From Brienomyrus brachyistius (taxonomy: Eukaryota > Chordata > Actinopteri > Osteoglossiformes > Mormyridae), in assembly GCF_023856365.1 (NCBI RefSeq), contig NC_064548.1, positions 22,616,461-22,680,460 on the forward strand: a DNA stretch of 64,000 bases. Reading direction: 5' to 3'. Positions within the stretch are counted from its first letter, which is position 1; each line of letters begins with the position of its first letter. The notes below the pieces were generated by a model. That model ran no database searches. It was not told the origin of the DNA and saw nothing but the letters and a program-made list of their open reading frames with translations. Position numbers and translations under genes: made by a program. This document shows positions 49,241 through 61,485 of the stretch, in pieces.

Positions 49241-52211
49241 TTTGTTGTGGTTGACCAGCACTGACACAAGGACAGTGAAGGGTGTGGGATTTACTGGGGC
49301 GTGTCACACACACACAGGAACAGGTGTACAGACGAGGGTCTCGGGGGCATGCTGAGGGGGCTCCATGGGGGGATGAATCTGGGGATTAGGGTCCGGATCT
49401 GCTGAGGGACCTTCAGCTATCATTACTGTCATAGGAAGAGGCAGGTGCTGGCCAATTCACCATCTTTTGGTGGGGGCTGTGATAGCCCTGCTTCTCCCTG
49501 TAGAAATGTAGGATCACACCTGTCTGTCTAGGTGAAGTTGTTAAATTAGAGATAAGTTAGTTTAGTTAGGTACATTTGCATTTTGGAATTAGCAAATTAA
49601 TGTGGGGCAGGGGTAGATGTTAGATGCCAAGAACAGCTGACAGATCAAATGTGTTTATGGGGAACGGTTTGATCTCAGAATGAACGTTGCTAGTCTATGT
49701 TTGATAAATTGGGTAGAAAAAGTCCAATAACCTGTCTTCTGAACCTACGTTGAGTGCTTCTAATCTATACTTTACAGTATCACGAAAAACATTTCAAGGT
49801 TTTTTGTCAGCTTTTGTCCTGACTTCAAAAAGCCAAGCGCTCATTAGGAGAAGCAGGAAGCTGTCGTGTTTACCTCTGCCCGATGCATTGTGGGTAAACT
49901 CTAATCGCCAGTCAGTGAATGTCGATGCTGTGAGTCACACAGCAGTTCCTCTCTAGCAGAGTGGCATTGCCCCGCCTTCCCTTCGGTCCCCAGCCGTGCC
50001 CTAATCGCCACCTCCCGCTCTGTCCCTGCGGCATTTAACGATCTGAAGGGCCGTTAATTACCCTCGCTATCGCGTCCGACCGGAAACAGTAAACATTTCC
50101 ATTCGGTGCCACGTCATTAGCTTGGCAATTAGGCACTGGAGGGGCTGATAAGGGGTGTCATAGGTTTGACGTTGCCATGGCTCCCCGTGCTCTCTACCTA
50201 CTCCTTCCAGCCTCCCCCCACAGCCCTCCCCTTTCCAAAGTTGAGTGCTTTGCCACGGGTTCTACTTTTCTTCTCTTCCCGCAAATCCGAGTTTGTGAAA
50301 AAGCGAATCAGTTTTATTTTCCAGCCATGGACTTCCACACCCTGCCTCTGAGCTGCAGTCTGAGGTGAGAGATACTGCCACAGGTTATGACCCTGGAGCA
50401 GTTTCACAGTCAAGCTGAGCTAACTGACCCTGAGTCAGCAGTGAAGAACCCGCTGCTAATGCTGGCCTGTGAAATGCTAGTATTGTCCTCTTGTGGTTTG
50501 CTGTTGTTCTTGTGACCATTTCAGGGGATAAGTTATGTTATTTCTTATTGTTATATCCAAAGCTGTTTTGGGAACAATTACCTCCACAAGGACAATGCCA
50601 TGTTTGAAATACAGAAATACGGCCATAATTATGTTCTGAGTATTGATATCAGTATTTTCTTTGAAATGTTGTTATTCCATGCATAATAAGGCAAATCTCA
50701 CCAAGCCCAGGCCTAAATACAGTACAAAAAAGCACTAACAATTAGCATCCAGGTTGCAATCCCAGACAAGGTAAGAGGTGCCACTGACAAGACATTTATT
50801 TGTTTTACTGGAGCAATTAAATCTAGTGCACTTTCATAAGGTCACCTGAGCAACTCCCTGAAACACACGCCTCTAACATACTCACAGCCAAAGTACAAAA
50901 AATTCCCAGAATCCCTTTCACCTTTCATGGCAGCCGTATTGACCCAGGCATCATTCGATGGTCACTAGTCTTCTTGGACATTGTCATGATTCTCTGTAAT
51001 GTCAGACTTTGGTAGTTCTCAGAGATGTTTGCCTAATCTTGACAGGGTTATTCCTGCATGTGATATTTCTCACACTGTCATTTCAGTTTTAGTTATTAAC
51101 AGATCATACTTTACATATTAGCTCCAGCCTAGGATTGTCCTGTTAACAATGCTGGATATTTATTACATTCTTTTGTTATAATTTATTAAAATATGTTCCT
51201 ACTTGCACTCTGTGTGAATAAATTAATCAGTCACTAAACCGTTCATAGTCTACAGACGGCTATTTTTAGAGGTTAAATCATTGTGTTCTCAACAGACAGA
51301 CATGAAGCCATATATGACAAGAAAAGATATTGACAAAAAAAAACAACGTGTGATGGTTCAGAGAAGCACAGAGCACCAATAACATGTAACTCCTCAAAGG
51401 GTTAATGAGTTCAGGGGTTAATGAGGGCAACGACATTCTTGCAGAAATTGAAGCCTTGCGCTCAAAGAGCGAGACCTTTAGGATCTAGGACTGGATGGAG
51501 GAACAGCAGTGAGACTGTAATGCTGGGTCAGCAGCTACAGTGACTGCAGTATTACTGCACTGTCCAGCCTCGAGGGAGGGGGCAGTGGTTACCCAGGAAC
51601 AGGAAAATATTCAGCATGTGCCCCTTCGGACACTTCTGACAGACATGCAGAGAGATGAATCTGACGTGGACATTCGTGCTGGCTATTATACCCCCCCCCC
51701 CACCCCAAAGAGCCCCTCCTCCTACCCCCCGTAACACTAATGAAGACTGATGAAGCGTTATGGAGGCCTCATTGTGGAGGCCTGGGCAGATTGGATTGAC
51801 AAGTGCAATTAGCGGTTTCTCAAGTTCATTTCCATTGCTTTAATTTGACGTAATCAGGGAGAAAGAGAGGGGAACGAGGGGGACGAAGTGCGAGGAGCAG
51901 AAGACGGAGAAAGAGACCATGAATGGAGGAGTGGAGAGCAGGCCAAGACGGAGCTGGTTGTTTACTAGTCTGCGCTTCCTGTCAGTGTCTGGGGAGGACG
52001 TCTGAGCCACTGCGCCACTCGATGGACATGGCGACTGCTATCTCCAGCAGACACTGAGCTCCATTCCACGACGTGGAACTCCTCTCTCGGCTTCTTGGTT
52101 TCTTAAGTGGCCGCTCCTTTGCTCTGCGAAAAGAAAGCTTCTGTGTGCCCATCTATTTTTAAGAGGATTCTGACAGCTGAAACTGAGCTCCACAATAGGA
52201 CATGGGGGGAA

Positions 52212-52234
52212 AACACACACACACACACACACAC
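52212..52234. repeat. (CA)n microsatellite
   Basis: Eleven pure CA units. No repeat-family copy is recognised beside it. Confidence 0.95.
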
Positions 52235-52468
52235 ATTTTCCCAAAGAGCCTTTTAACTGTCTTTTAACAGTGATTTGCTAAATCTGTCTTTTTATACCTC
52301 TTAGTTGTAAGATTAGCTGTAGCATCTATAAGTGCAGAGTGATTGTGGAAGGTGGGTGGAGTCGGGTGGGGATCATTTGTTAAAAATAGTATAAAGAATT
52401 TTAACAAGAGGTTAAGCTCACAATAAACCTATTTCCGATTATGAATCCTATTTAGGTATCTGTACTTT

Positions 52469-52762
52469 TTCCATAGCCGCTTATCTGGTGCTGGGTCACT
52501 GTGAGCTTGGAGCCTGTCCCAGGAAGCACAGCCACTGGGCAGGGGACACCCTGGCCAGGATGCCAGTCCAACTCAGGGAACACACACTCCCACGGGCAAC
52601 AAATTCACCTAACAGCATGTCTTTGGACTGTGGGGGGAAGCTCACGTGGCCACGTGGCGGCCAGGAAAGCTTTGCACACAGAGGGCCAGGGCGGGAATCA
52701 AACCCACAACCTTGGAGGTTTGAAGCCGCTGTGCTGCCCACTGAGTCACCATGCCGCGCGGC
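52469..52762 (-). mobile_element. tRNA-like/L2-like dispersed repeat (fish SINE), minus orientation
   Basis: In + strand sense it begins CATAGCCGCTTATCTGGTGC, then GAGCCTGTCCCAGGAAGC, CCAGGATGCCAGTCC and CATGTCTTTGGACTGTGGG, and ends with GGAATCAAACCCACAACC and a CTGAGTCACCATGCCGC end. These are the ordered blocks of a very abundant fish repeat. On the minus strand the head contains GGTTGTGGGTTTGATTCC, close to a tRNA box B, consistent with a polymerase III-type SINE whose 3' part is shared with an L2-like LINE. I cannot give the exact library name. Confidence 0.82.
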
Positions 52763-52901
52763 TATATTTAGATGCGGTAGCGAGGATGCTCTTTCCACGC
52801 TGTGTGAGTGTGTGGAGTTCGCATGTCCTCACGGTATCGTATGAGTTTCTTGGGGAACCTCGATTTCTGTCTTCAATTGAAAGATACTGTAAGTTGTTTG
52901 G

Positions 52902-53345
52902 TGAATGAATGTTACATTTATATAGCACTTTCCAAGATACCCAAAGCACTTTACGGAACCAGTGGGGAGCCACTGCAACCACCACCACTGTGTAGTACCC
53001 ACCTGGATGATGTTTCATCAGCCATTCTGCACCTGAACACTCACCACACAGTAGCTAAGGTGGTCAAGGGGCAGGAGCGAATTCACCAGTTAGATATAGG
53101 GGATGATTAAGAGGCCAGATGTGAAAGGGCCACAGTGGGCAGGTGTAGCCAGGGGTCCTTGATGACCTCAGAGAATCAGCACCATTTTTACAGCACATTG
53201 TCCTTGCCACTGCATTGGGATCCACACAGCCCCCAGGAAGGCCTAACCTGTTGACCACACCAAGACCTCTTCCAGCAGCAACCCAGCTTGCCAAGTCGGT
53301 CTCCCATCCAAGTACTGGCCAGGCCCATACCTGCTTAGCATCAGA
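52902..53345 (-). mobile_element. 5S-rRNA-derived SINE (SINE3-type), nearly full length
   Basis: On the minus strand the head (53345 leftward to about 53290) reads GCTAAGCAGG, GGGCCTGG, AGTACTTGGATGGGAGACCG. This is the 5S rRNA internal promoter region (IE and box C) with a handful of substitutions. Downstream comes the body of a widespread fish repeat, with ACCACCACCACTGTG, ACCTGGATGATG and ATTTATATAGCACTTTCC blocks (given in + strand sense), ending in a CATTCATTCA-type tail at 52902-52911. SINEs with a 5S head are transcribed by RNA polymerase III and copied by a LINE's enzyme. The first part of the 5S region (box A) is missing or diverged, so this is not a 5S rRNA gene. Confidence 0.85.
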
Positions 53346-53400
53346 TGGATTACTGTATCTAGTGTAAACTGCAGCTGGTATGGCATGTTTACTAGTGTGA

Positions 53401-53570
53401 GTTTAGTAGTGTATGTGTGTGTAAGTGTGAATGATGGACTGGTCTTGTATTCATGGTGTACCCCTGTCCTGACCCATGCTGTGTGGGATAGACCCCAGTT
53501 TCCCCCGTAACTCTGTCCAGGGTAAATGGTCAAAAGATGGATGGGTGGATGGACTGATGGATGAAGCCAG
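53401..53570 (+). mobile_element. 3' part of the same L2-like/SINE family, plus orientation
   Basis: It contains GTATGTGTGTGTAAGTG, GATGGACTGG, GGTGTACCCCTGTCC, TGTGTGGGATAGACCCCAG and ends in GATGGATGGGTGGATGGA. This is the family's 3' end with its GATGGATG-type tail. The tRNA-like head is absent, so the copy is 5'-truncated. Confidence 0.75.
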
Positions 53571-55489
53571 TTTCGTTCCGCTGTAACTCTGACCTCCTGC
53601 CACTAGCAGGTGCTTTGTTTAAAACTGCGACAGAAAGATGGAAACGTCTGACTGGCTGTTGCTGACAGGTCCTGCCATTCGGGTGTCTGGCCTTGGCTGT
53701 GCTGCGAAGATGTATCATCCCGCATGGAAAACCCAGCAAGAGTGGACTTGAGCAGCATGGTGCCGACTAAAAACGTTACTTGCGTTGACTGACTCTTCAT
53801 TAAAGTCTAATCAATCATGTGGCTGGTTTACACCCTGCCCCCTGTTCACCGAGCCAAAAATATGCTATGTGGGCTGTCAGGGGGTGTCATTTTTAGCACG
53901 TCAAAGCTGTCTGCCTCTTTGTTGATCTTATTAATATTTCAGGTGTGAATTCTGTTTGGTAATTGTACATAATGCTGATTTCCACAGTGTTTATGTGCAG
54001 GCAGAGTCAGACAAAGAAGTGTCCCTCATGTAATTTGATTAATTAAAAGGAATGGCAAGGAAATCTATCGTAAGTGTGATAAAACTGGTCAACAGAGAAG
54101 GATCACGATAATTATTCGCGGGCAACAAAAGCAAATGGCACTGCAGTAATGGGGGTTTGAAACCCTCGAGTCAGCATTTAAGACCTCCAGAGCGTACAAT
54201 TTTAATGGAATGTACATTGGAAGTCTCAGGGAGGCTGTCCCACACTAGACGGGAGCTGTAGCAGACCTAAGTCTGCAACCCGTGTGCAGGGTGACCCAAC
54301 TTCAAGGCCTTTGGTGACAGATCTCATGCCCGATGACGAACAGGAGTGGAATGGCATCATGGCAAGTGGAAATGCGAAGACCCTCACTCCCTTCTTCAGT
54401 TTCCCAGATGCCAGGCCTTGAAGTCGCCCATCTGTCCAAAAGCCAAGGCCTCTTTTCTCAGTCGACCCGCTCCGTGTGCCGTGGGCCCTTGGCTTGCCAG
54501 CTCGGTAGAACGCGATTAGATTACAACCAGGCCTGTCACCCGCCGACCGTTGCCACGGAGAGCAGTGGCAGGCATTGAGGAACGCTCGAGTCTAGCAAGA
54601 ACGGGAGAGGGATAATCACTCGACAGTGATCCCCATAGGCCCTGGAACCTGTACAGTAGGTATTATTGTTAGCATTTTCTGTTGTTATCTGGGCTTTCAG
54701 GTGTTGTCATGCCACTCGTGCCTTGCCCTTAAAATGCCAGAGCGTCTTTATTCAACGCCAGCCCCGAGGAGTTCCTGCTGAAGTATGCTGAAAATGTAGC
54801 ACATACACTTTTGTGGCCTGTCAGCTGTTTGTATTTCCCTCCAGCTCCTTTTGAGAAGGCCTGGCTGAAACCAACAGAGTTTGCGCATGGGGGGGGGGGG
54901 TGCGCTGGGGGGCAATGCCTGGTGAATGCTCTGCCGGCTTCTAGCGCTCCCCCACTTTGCTGCCGGGTGGGTTATGACCCTGTTCCCCCACTGGCAGTTT
55001 GCTCATAGCAAACCCGTAGATGAATCGCAGGACTCAGATCTCCCAGCAGGCCGAGATCTCCCCGCCCCTCACAGGTGATTCCTGGGTCTGAGAGTGGGTG
55101 ACCCTTATCCGGGAAAGGTGAGCGTGTAGCCGGCGCATTAACCGGAGACACGGCTGACCGGTAATAGCAGCTAGCAGCTGTGCTCCGTCACACGCCATTG
55201 GCGTAAAGGTCACGGGGACCGTGAGTGACGGCGCTATCCATTGGGGGGACAGAGAGACGACCCCACTTTCCGTGATGCGGGAAATCGGCAAAACACACAA
55301 TATTTTTATTAGTCTTGTCCTATACCACAAATGGCAGTGATAACATACGTGCAAAATCATTTCTGTCGGCTCCATTTTCATTACATATTGTGTTGAATTT
55401 ACTCATGTAAATTTTTATTGTACCTTTGTGACTGTTTGCAACGTAAATATTTAGAAGCAACATTTGTCAGGGATGGTGTCTTGATGTTT
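53571..55489. other. Intronic stretch with nothing recognised
   Basis: Complex sequence. A G12 run lies at 54889-54900. Confidence 0.55.
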
Positions 55490-55758
55490 CAGTGGCGCTG
55501 GATCCAGACATAGGCAAAGAAGGTGGCCGCCCAGGGCCCAGCCGGAAAAAGGGGGCCCAGGCAAAGTGACGAAAAAAAAATATATATTATATACACAGCC
55601 AACTCCAGCTGTAGGAAGAATAGGCAGTTGCCCAGAGCCCCTGAATTACCTGCTTTGTGGGGGAAGTGAAATGATCATCATTTTTCTTGGTAGGGGGGCC
55701 TCCTAAGTAAAGCTTTGCCTCGAGCTCCTGAAAAGGGAGATCAGGCCCGAACTGCAGA
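55490..55758. mobile_element. Degenerate hAT-like element
   Basis: It starts CAGTGGCGCTGGATCC and contains GGGCCCAG and GGGGGCCCAGG blocks, typical of fish hAT miniature elements. The proposed right end, read as its complement, starts CAGTTCGGGCCTGATC and matches the left end only with gaps. No target duplication is found. It carries no coding sequence. The right limit is uncertain. Confidence 0.5.
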
Positions 55759-55867
55759 ATCTGCCAGAGATTTTGAGACTGTGAGGATACCCAACGGACA
55801 TCCAGTTCCGGCCCAGTGGGCGGGTTTCAGCCCCTACTAACATACGTACAGTGAACTCTGAAAAGGG

Positions 55868-56082
55868 AGGGGGGCAGAGGTTCCGTCTGTACCACTCTCC
55901 CCCCCTTACCGCTAGGGTTGTGGGTTTGAATCCCGCCCCCGTTTTCCAGGTGCTCCAGTTCCCTCCTGTGTGTGTGTCCTGCGATGGACTGGCATCGTAT
56001 CATCTGACCATGCCCAGTGCTGCCTGGGATAGGGTCCAGCCGTGACCCGGTACAAGGTAATTAGCTAGGAAAGGAGAGATGA
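55868..56082 (+). mobile_element. tRNA-like/L2-like SINE with box B, internally deleted, plus orientation
   Basis: The head includes TTACCGCTAGGGTTGTGG and the box B-like GGTTGTGGGTTTGAATCC. It is followed by CCAGTTCCCTCCTGTGTGTG, CCTGCGATGGACTGGCATCG, TGCTGCCTGGGATAGGGTCC and a decayed tail. Compared with the minus copy at 52469-52762, the middle third (the GGACTGTGGG region) is missing. The tRNA-like head suggests past polymerase III transcription. Confidence 0.75.
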
Positions 56083-56624
56083 GGCATGCAAGGTGGTGGG
56101 GTATCTCTGTGTATGCAGTAGGGGTAGGTAGTGCTGAGTCAGATTAAAATCTGATGACATGAAGGGAATAGCAGCCAGGCCCGTTAACATGAGACCGAGT
56201 CGGACCCGTCTCTGAGCGCAGCAATCGGCAGACATGGCGAGTGGATGTTCTGATCTGTAGAGCTTCATCTGACTGGGTTCCGTGGGTCCTTGAGAGTTTC
56301 AGAGCCTGTCCCCGCTCTCTCAGTCATGGATAATCCTCAGCCTTTATGTCGAACACTAATGGAAACATGAAAAGGTTGTTTTCTTTTCTTTACCAAACAC
56401 CGTTCCTCCCTCCCGCGGCAGTGATGAGGATGTCACCTTCATCCTGCTCATTACCGCTCCAGCTTTCATCAGCGCCAGCATCTGTATTACTGCTCCTCCT
56501 CCTCGCACGGCCCCCATCGCCACGTCGCCCCGACCTCCCCTCACCGGCAACCCCCCTTCTTGCCGGCGGCCATTTTGTTGTGCCGACTTCCGGCCTTGGC
56601 ACCGCTCCCCGGCTCAGCATTTCA

Positions 56625-56780
56625 ATAAAAAATCGTTATAATTACATAGCCATTTAGCTCAATGACACCGGGTGTAATTGTGCCATCCATCAACGGCGGT
56701 GCGATGCCGCGCTCGGCAGAGCTAAATGTTGATTAGACCTCAGCTGATTTCACTTGCAGCCGATAATAATTGCTGGGAAA
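56625..56780. promoter_or_regulatory. Candidate conserved non-coding element
   Basis: TTATAATTACATAGCCATTT, GTGTAATTGTGCCATCC, TGTTGATTAGACC and CCGATAATAATTGC lie in non-repetitive sequence with scattered CpGs. Inference only. Confidence 0.25.
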
Positions 56781-57192
56781 GCGATGAGGGTGGGGGGCGC
56801 GGGGGGGGGGGTATCCACCTCCTGTGCTGGGTGACCCCCAGACTCAGATAAGAACAGCAGGAAGACGCATGCAGGCGTCACGCAGACGTCATGGGCCCAT
56901 GTGTTTGTGGCGGAGCCCCTCTGAAGGACCACCTTGCACCCCCCCCCCCCCCCCCCCAGTCTTTCCTTTCTCTCCCACTCGCCTTCTCTTCCCAGGAATT
57001 AATGTCCCAGAACCAGGAAGCACGGCCGCCTCCATGTACCGATGGCTCTGTGAGGGACCCCGTCACACCTGCCCCCCACATCCCCCGTGCCCTTTCCCCC
57101 CCCCCTCCGTAACGACCCCCTGAAATCCAATTGCCTGCTTGTAATTACATTGTATGCAGGAATGGGGGAAGCCATTAATCAAATAGCCATGC

Positions 57193-57232
57193 AGTGTATG
57201 TGTGTGAGTGTGAGCGTGTGTGTGCGTGTGTT
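57193..57232. repeat. Imperfect (TG)n microsatellite
   Basis: GTGTATGTGTGTGAGTGTGA and GCGTGTGTGTGCGTGTG. Confidence 0.88.
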
Positions 57233-60200
57233 GAGGGTGGGGAGCTGGGGGGCTCTGTCCGGCTTGGTGGCCTTACAGGCCGTGTGGTGATATTTAAATC
57301 GGTTTTGGTACATCCATCCCGGTGGCTGAGGCCTAATGCTTCTTCCGACTGTCTCCTCCCTGTGACCATTCCTCTCCTTCTTCACCTTCTCTGTTTCTTT
57401 TCATATTTCCATTCCTCCACCTCTCTTCATCCCCTCGGGTCTCCTCCTCCATGTCTGCTCTGGCTACCCGCCTCTCCTGCCCGTCTGCCTTTCCGTTACT
57501 TATGTCTCTCGTCTTAATTCAGAGCAGAATGTGTGTAATTGCCCCATATGTTTTCCAGGTAGCCGATTGGCTCCGTGGCAGACGGGAAAACGGATTCGGA
57601 GCGTAATTGAGACGGAGGGTGGCGGGGGTCCAATTTGAATTTACCACACAAGGCTTGCGTGCGTTTAATCCTAACGTAAAAAACGACGTGGAAGATCAGC
57701 GCCGAGAGGCACGGCGCCGTTTTGACAACAACTCTTCTTAAAAAGAACAAATAAAAACTAAGAGTCTCCTGGCCTTTTGTTCGTATAAAAAAAATGGGGG
57801 GCAGATTGATTTAATTGTGCGTCGGCTAATGACGCTATTTTCCGGTTTAATATCCCTCGCCCTGACGGCGTAATAGATTACATGCTTTTGCCAGCTGAGG
57901 AATCAGTTCTGCACATGAGACACAGGCTTTTAATTGAGCTCTTTTGTGGTTAAGATGGCATTTTTTCCTCTCAGTCTGCTGTCGTACTGGCCTGAGCCAC
58001 TGTCCTGCAGCACTGGGGTTGGTGTGCATACGGAAAATTCCTCAGTCTTCTGCTGTTTCAGATGATGTCATTGGCCTGGAGGAAGCCGCCAGCAAATGAA
58101 TAGATTTTGGGCCATGGATTTGTGTGGGCTTTGAGAGAGGGACTAATTTGTGCAAGTAATTATTTCTCTAATTTGACTAATTTGACTTACTCACGCAAAA
58201 TTGTGACCATTAGCGGTTCAAAGTGAGCTGAGAAGCTTCCACATGCTTCTAGGCCCACAACCCTTGCCTTTCGAACCCTGGCCTCTGAAGCTGCTACCTT
58301 CTTGCACCCCCTTCTGGATTTCTTTGAATGTAACTCTGGGCCCCTCATTACACAATGCCATACTGCCCTTTATTGACTGCATTATGCTTGAGCATCGATG
58401 TGAACGTGTTAATTCTCCATGAGGCAGCCAAAGCTCCTCCATCATCACCCCAGGCCTTACGGGTCCGGCTGGCCAGTGAGGGCAGGGGAAGGAGGGGCAA
58501 GGGCCCACCCTCTGCCTTTTAAGGAATTCACCTTCCCGATGGCCACTGCGGAGGAGGCCACTGACGCCCCCATCCATGAAACGCCTGTGCGCTTCAGCTG
58601 CTCCACATGTGAAGCCGTCTGGGTGCCGTGCTCACGAACATGCCGGGTGCTGTTGGGTCGCGGCCCAGCTCTGTAATCTGCATGCTACCTGTCGCCCTTG
58701 CTTTGCAAAGACACGTGAATTAACGAGCCGGGGAAACGTGGCGGTGGGGGGGGGGGGGGGGGGGGTGACTCTGTCTGACTAGATAAGGGCTTTCAAGTGG
58801 ATCAGTTTCCTGTGACTGAAGAGCCATGCCAGCGTGTCCTGTGACAGCCCTCGTCCTGTAAGAGGCACCTTATCGCCTGTGGCTATAAGCCCTGACGGGC
58901 TCCAGCGACTGGGGTGGCCCAGACTCCCCTTTCATTCCCCCAAATCCAGTGAGCATCAGCGAATTCCGGCCACGCTTCCGAGGTGACAGCCTGGCTCCAC
59001 ACCTGACATTCAGCCTGCTCAGTGGTGTCCATGCATTTCCTGAAGTTTCCTCACCAAGACGGCCCCCCCCCCGCAACAGTGACAGAGACAGAACACTCTA
59101 GAAATGCACCAGAACATGCACGGCGCCTGTGGGTACTTTTAAAATTGCATCTTGAGAATGATGTAATTACAGTCTTTGCATGACGATTGGCTCCTTGCTT
59201 CAGTGAGCCACAAATACACCTACAACAAATGGAAGGAGGGGCACCCCCCCATATCCCACCCCCCCCCCCCCCCCATATCCCACCCCCCCCCCCCCCCCCC
59301 GCCTTTAGCAGGCCAGGCCGGTCAGCTCATGCATTATGCAGCTAGAGGCCGCTGCAAGGAAGTTGTGAGAATCCCCGAAGTATAGCTATGTTCAGAGGAG
59401 GGAGGGAGAGCTGCACTGGCTGTTGCTCTATCCATCATCGTTTGGACGGGCCTGGCGCTGGGAGCCAGGCTCTGTTGGTTTAGCTGCACATAATTGCCCA
59501 ATTAAAGGTACTCATAAGGAGGCCCCCTGAAAAATGGAGCACCGTCGTCCCGCTCACCACACTGGCACCACCACACCGGGACTGGCATTGAACCCGTGCC
59601 CGAGAAGGTGCCCCTTGTAGCTGGGCAGAGCTGGTGCCGTGGTGGGGTTTCAGCAGAGGGAGCTTCAGCTAGTGATAGGTCAGGAACAGCGGGGCGTCGC
59701 TCAGCAGCACCGGGGAATCCGCCTCACCAGCATGTACTTGCGTCAGGTGGGACTCTTTTAGACCGTATAAAGCGAATAAACTCAAATACACTCAAGAGTG
59801 TCTCGCCTAGTTTTCTCATGACTGAATGTTATGTATTTTTGGTCTTAAAGTTCGCCTGCAGAACTTGGGAACAGGGGGAAACCATAAAACACCCGTTAAC
59901 GATCGTAATGGGTAAACTGCACAAAAGCACGCAGCCCGAGCTGATTCCAGTGAAAATGCGCGTTCCATCGCTCGCACTGGCGACTGCAACGAGCGTTTCT
60001 GCCCACTGACGTCTTCTGCGATTCGTACAGAACCAGACGACAGTGAATCCTTTCCGCGAAAAATGACACAAAATTCTGACTGTTCTTTCTTCTATTGTCG
60101 AAACGTCACAGAAGGTCAAAATCACTCATTATCTTGTAAAGATTGCCTGTTAGTAGCGATTTGATAATTACACAGTTTCCTTTGAGACACCCCCTCCCCC

Positions 60201-60539
60201 CCCCGCCGGGGGGGAAGAAAAGACAATAACTGACGCACTCATCTTAACACTTTCACTTACCTCAGCCACCCCTTCTCCCCACCTCCCCAAAACCTTGTCT
60301 GCCCCAACCGCATCGCCACCATGAAGTCGGGGGGAGTAAACTTAAAATATCCAGCCAATATGGGGTGAAAAATGTATAAATGCAGCTTTCTGGTGTTTTC
60401 CGTGTATTACCAGATGCCATCTATGTTCAGATTGGCTGGAGACAGACGTGTTCCATACCTGTGACACCGAGCTCTCATCGGACATCGGATTCACGGAGAT
60501 GCTGTTTTGACAGTGTGCAGCGGCGCCGAGGTGTAAAAT

Positions 60540-60965
60540 CGGGCCGGCGTGGGACCGCGCGAGCACGAGGCCGCCGAGCACGCTGGATCTAATTACGCCA
60601 TGTCTAATATCACCTCCATGAAGAGTGCGTGCCACTGCAGCCGCGCTTCCCGCTTACCTTGGAGGCCTGGAAACAATTGTATCCGACACAGGCCGGCACG
60701 GACCAGCCCGGCAAGCAATTACAAGGCTGGGAAAGCGATTAGCATGAGATGAAAGGCACGGCGGCGAGCGCAGCGTGCATAACACGATTTATAATTGTCA
60801 TTCATCAAAACGACCCCCGGTGGATCCTCCTCTCATCAAATTGTTCAATATTAACCGTGACATGAGCTGTAACTGGACCGTAATTAATGCTTTAAATCAA
60901 TTATAACTGACTGCATTCAAAGAACTCCTCACGGAACGCCACCCTTATCCGGAAAGTGATGGAAG
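60540..60965. promoter_or_regulatory. Candidate conserved non-coding block in intron 2 (strongest by composition)
   Basis: A CpG-containing left part leads into GGATCTAATTACGCC, AAGCAATTACAAGG, AGCGATTAGCATG, GATTTATAATTGTC, GTAATTAATGCTTTAAATCA and ATTATAACTG. The density of homeodomain-type sites in complex, repeat-free sequence over about 400 bp is unlike the flanks. Conservation was not tested. Confidence 0.33.
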
Positions 60966-61417
60966 CTTAGGCCCGCTCCCAAGTGGGGTCCATGCTATCT
61001 TTTTTTTTTTTTCCTGCTCTCCCCCTGTTCTGAGGGCTGTGGGTTTGACTGCTGGGACCAGACCCTCACCAGAGTCACACTGTAACTGGCCGCTGCTTCA
61101 TTATGTATCAAAAGCCCGGTCATTTAGCTACAGGCAGGCAGCGTTTGACCACACCTGTGTCATTATTTTTTGTTTTTTTGCTTATTATTAGCTTATAAAA
61201 TGCTCATAAATTGGTTGAACTGGCTGGTTGAACTGGCTGGCCTGTCTCACATGCACAGGTGTACCTGCTTTTAAAACGCAGGGCTTTTCAGATATCTCCT
61301 TTACCTCCGTCGCCCCAAGATGTAGTATGATTGTGTGTAAGTCATTATTAATGTTGCTAGTCCCTTCATCTTACGTAACCGGTAATCCAGTAGATGCTGA
61401 CAGTGAGTCTACATGGC

Positions 61418-61485
61418 ATGGGTCAGGATGCCGGTCCATCACAGCGCATACACCCATGTGCATCTGCAAACACAATCAAGCGCTG
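61418..61485 (-). mobile_element. Short fragment of the same SINE family, minus orientation
   Basis: GGATGCCGGTCCATCACAGC followed by GCATACACCCATGTGC matches, in + sense, the CAGGATGCCAGTCC..CACACAC block of the minus copy at 52469. Both ends are missing. Confidence 0.5.

Larger units (their letters stand above)
47674..52468. other. Intronic stretch, little recognised
   Basis: Apart from GTCCCCAC copy 6 and two dinucleotide arrays, this is complex sequence with short C or G runs (48300, 51690). CATTTAACGATCTGAAGGGC through TTAGCTTGGCAATTAGG at 50033-50133 could be regulatory but is weak. Confidence 0.5.
56083..61417. other. Intronic stretch with long G/C runs and candidate regulatory blocks
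   Basis: C19 at 56939-56957, G20 at 58746-58765, C16 at 59259-59274 and C18 at 59283-59300; the last two flank a duplicated ATATCCCA. Candidate regulatory blocks are listed at 56625 and 60540. No exon recognised. Confidence 0.5.

Noticed and set aside
53290..53345. 5S rRNA gene on the minus strand
   Set aside because: Only about 50 bases of the 5S internal promoter region match, and it is fused to a SINE body.
55905..55930. tRNA box B (GGTTGTGGGTTTGAATCC)
   Set aside because: It has no complete tRNA cloverleaf and lies in the head of a SINE family, so it is not a tRNA gene.
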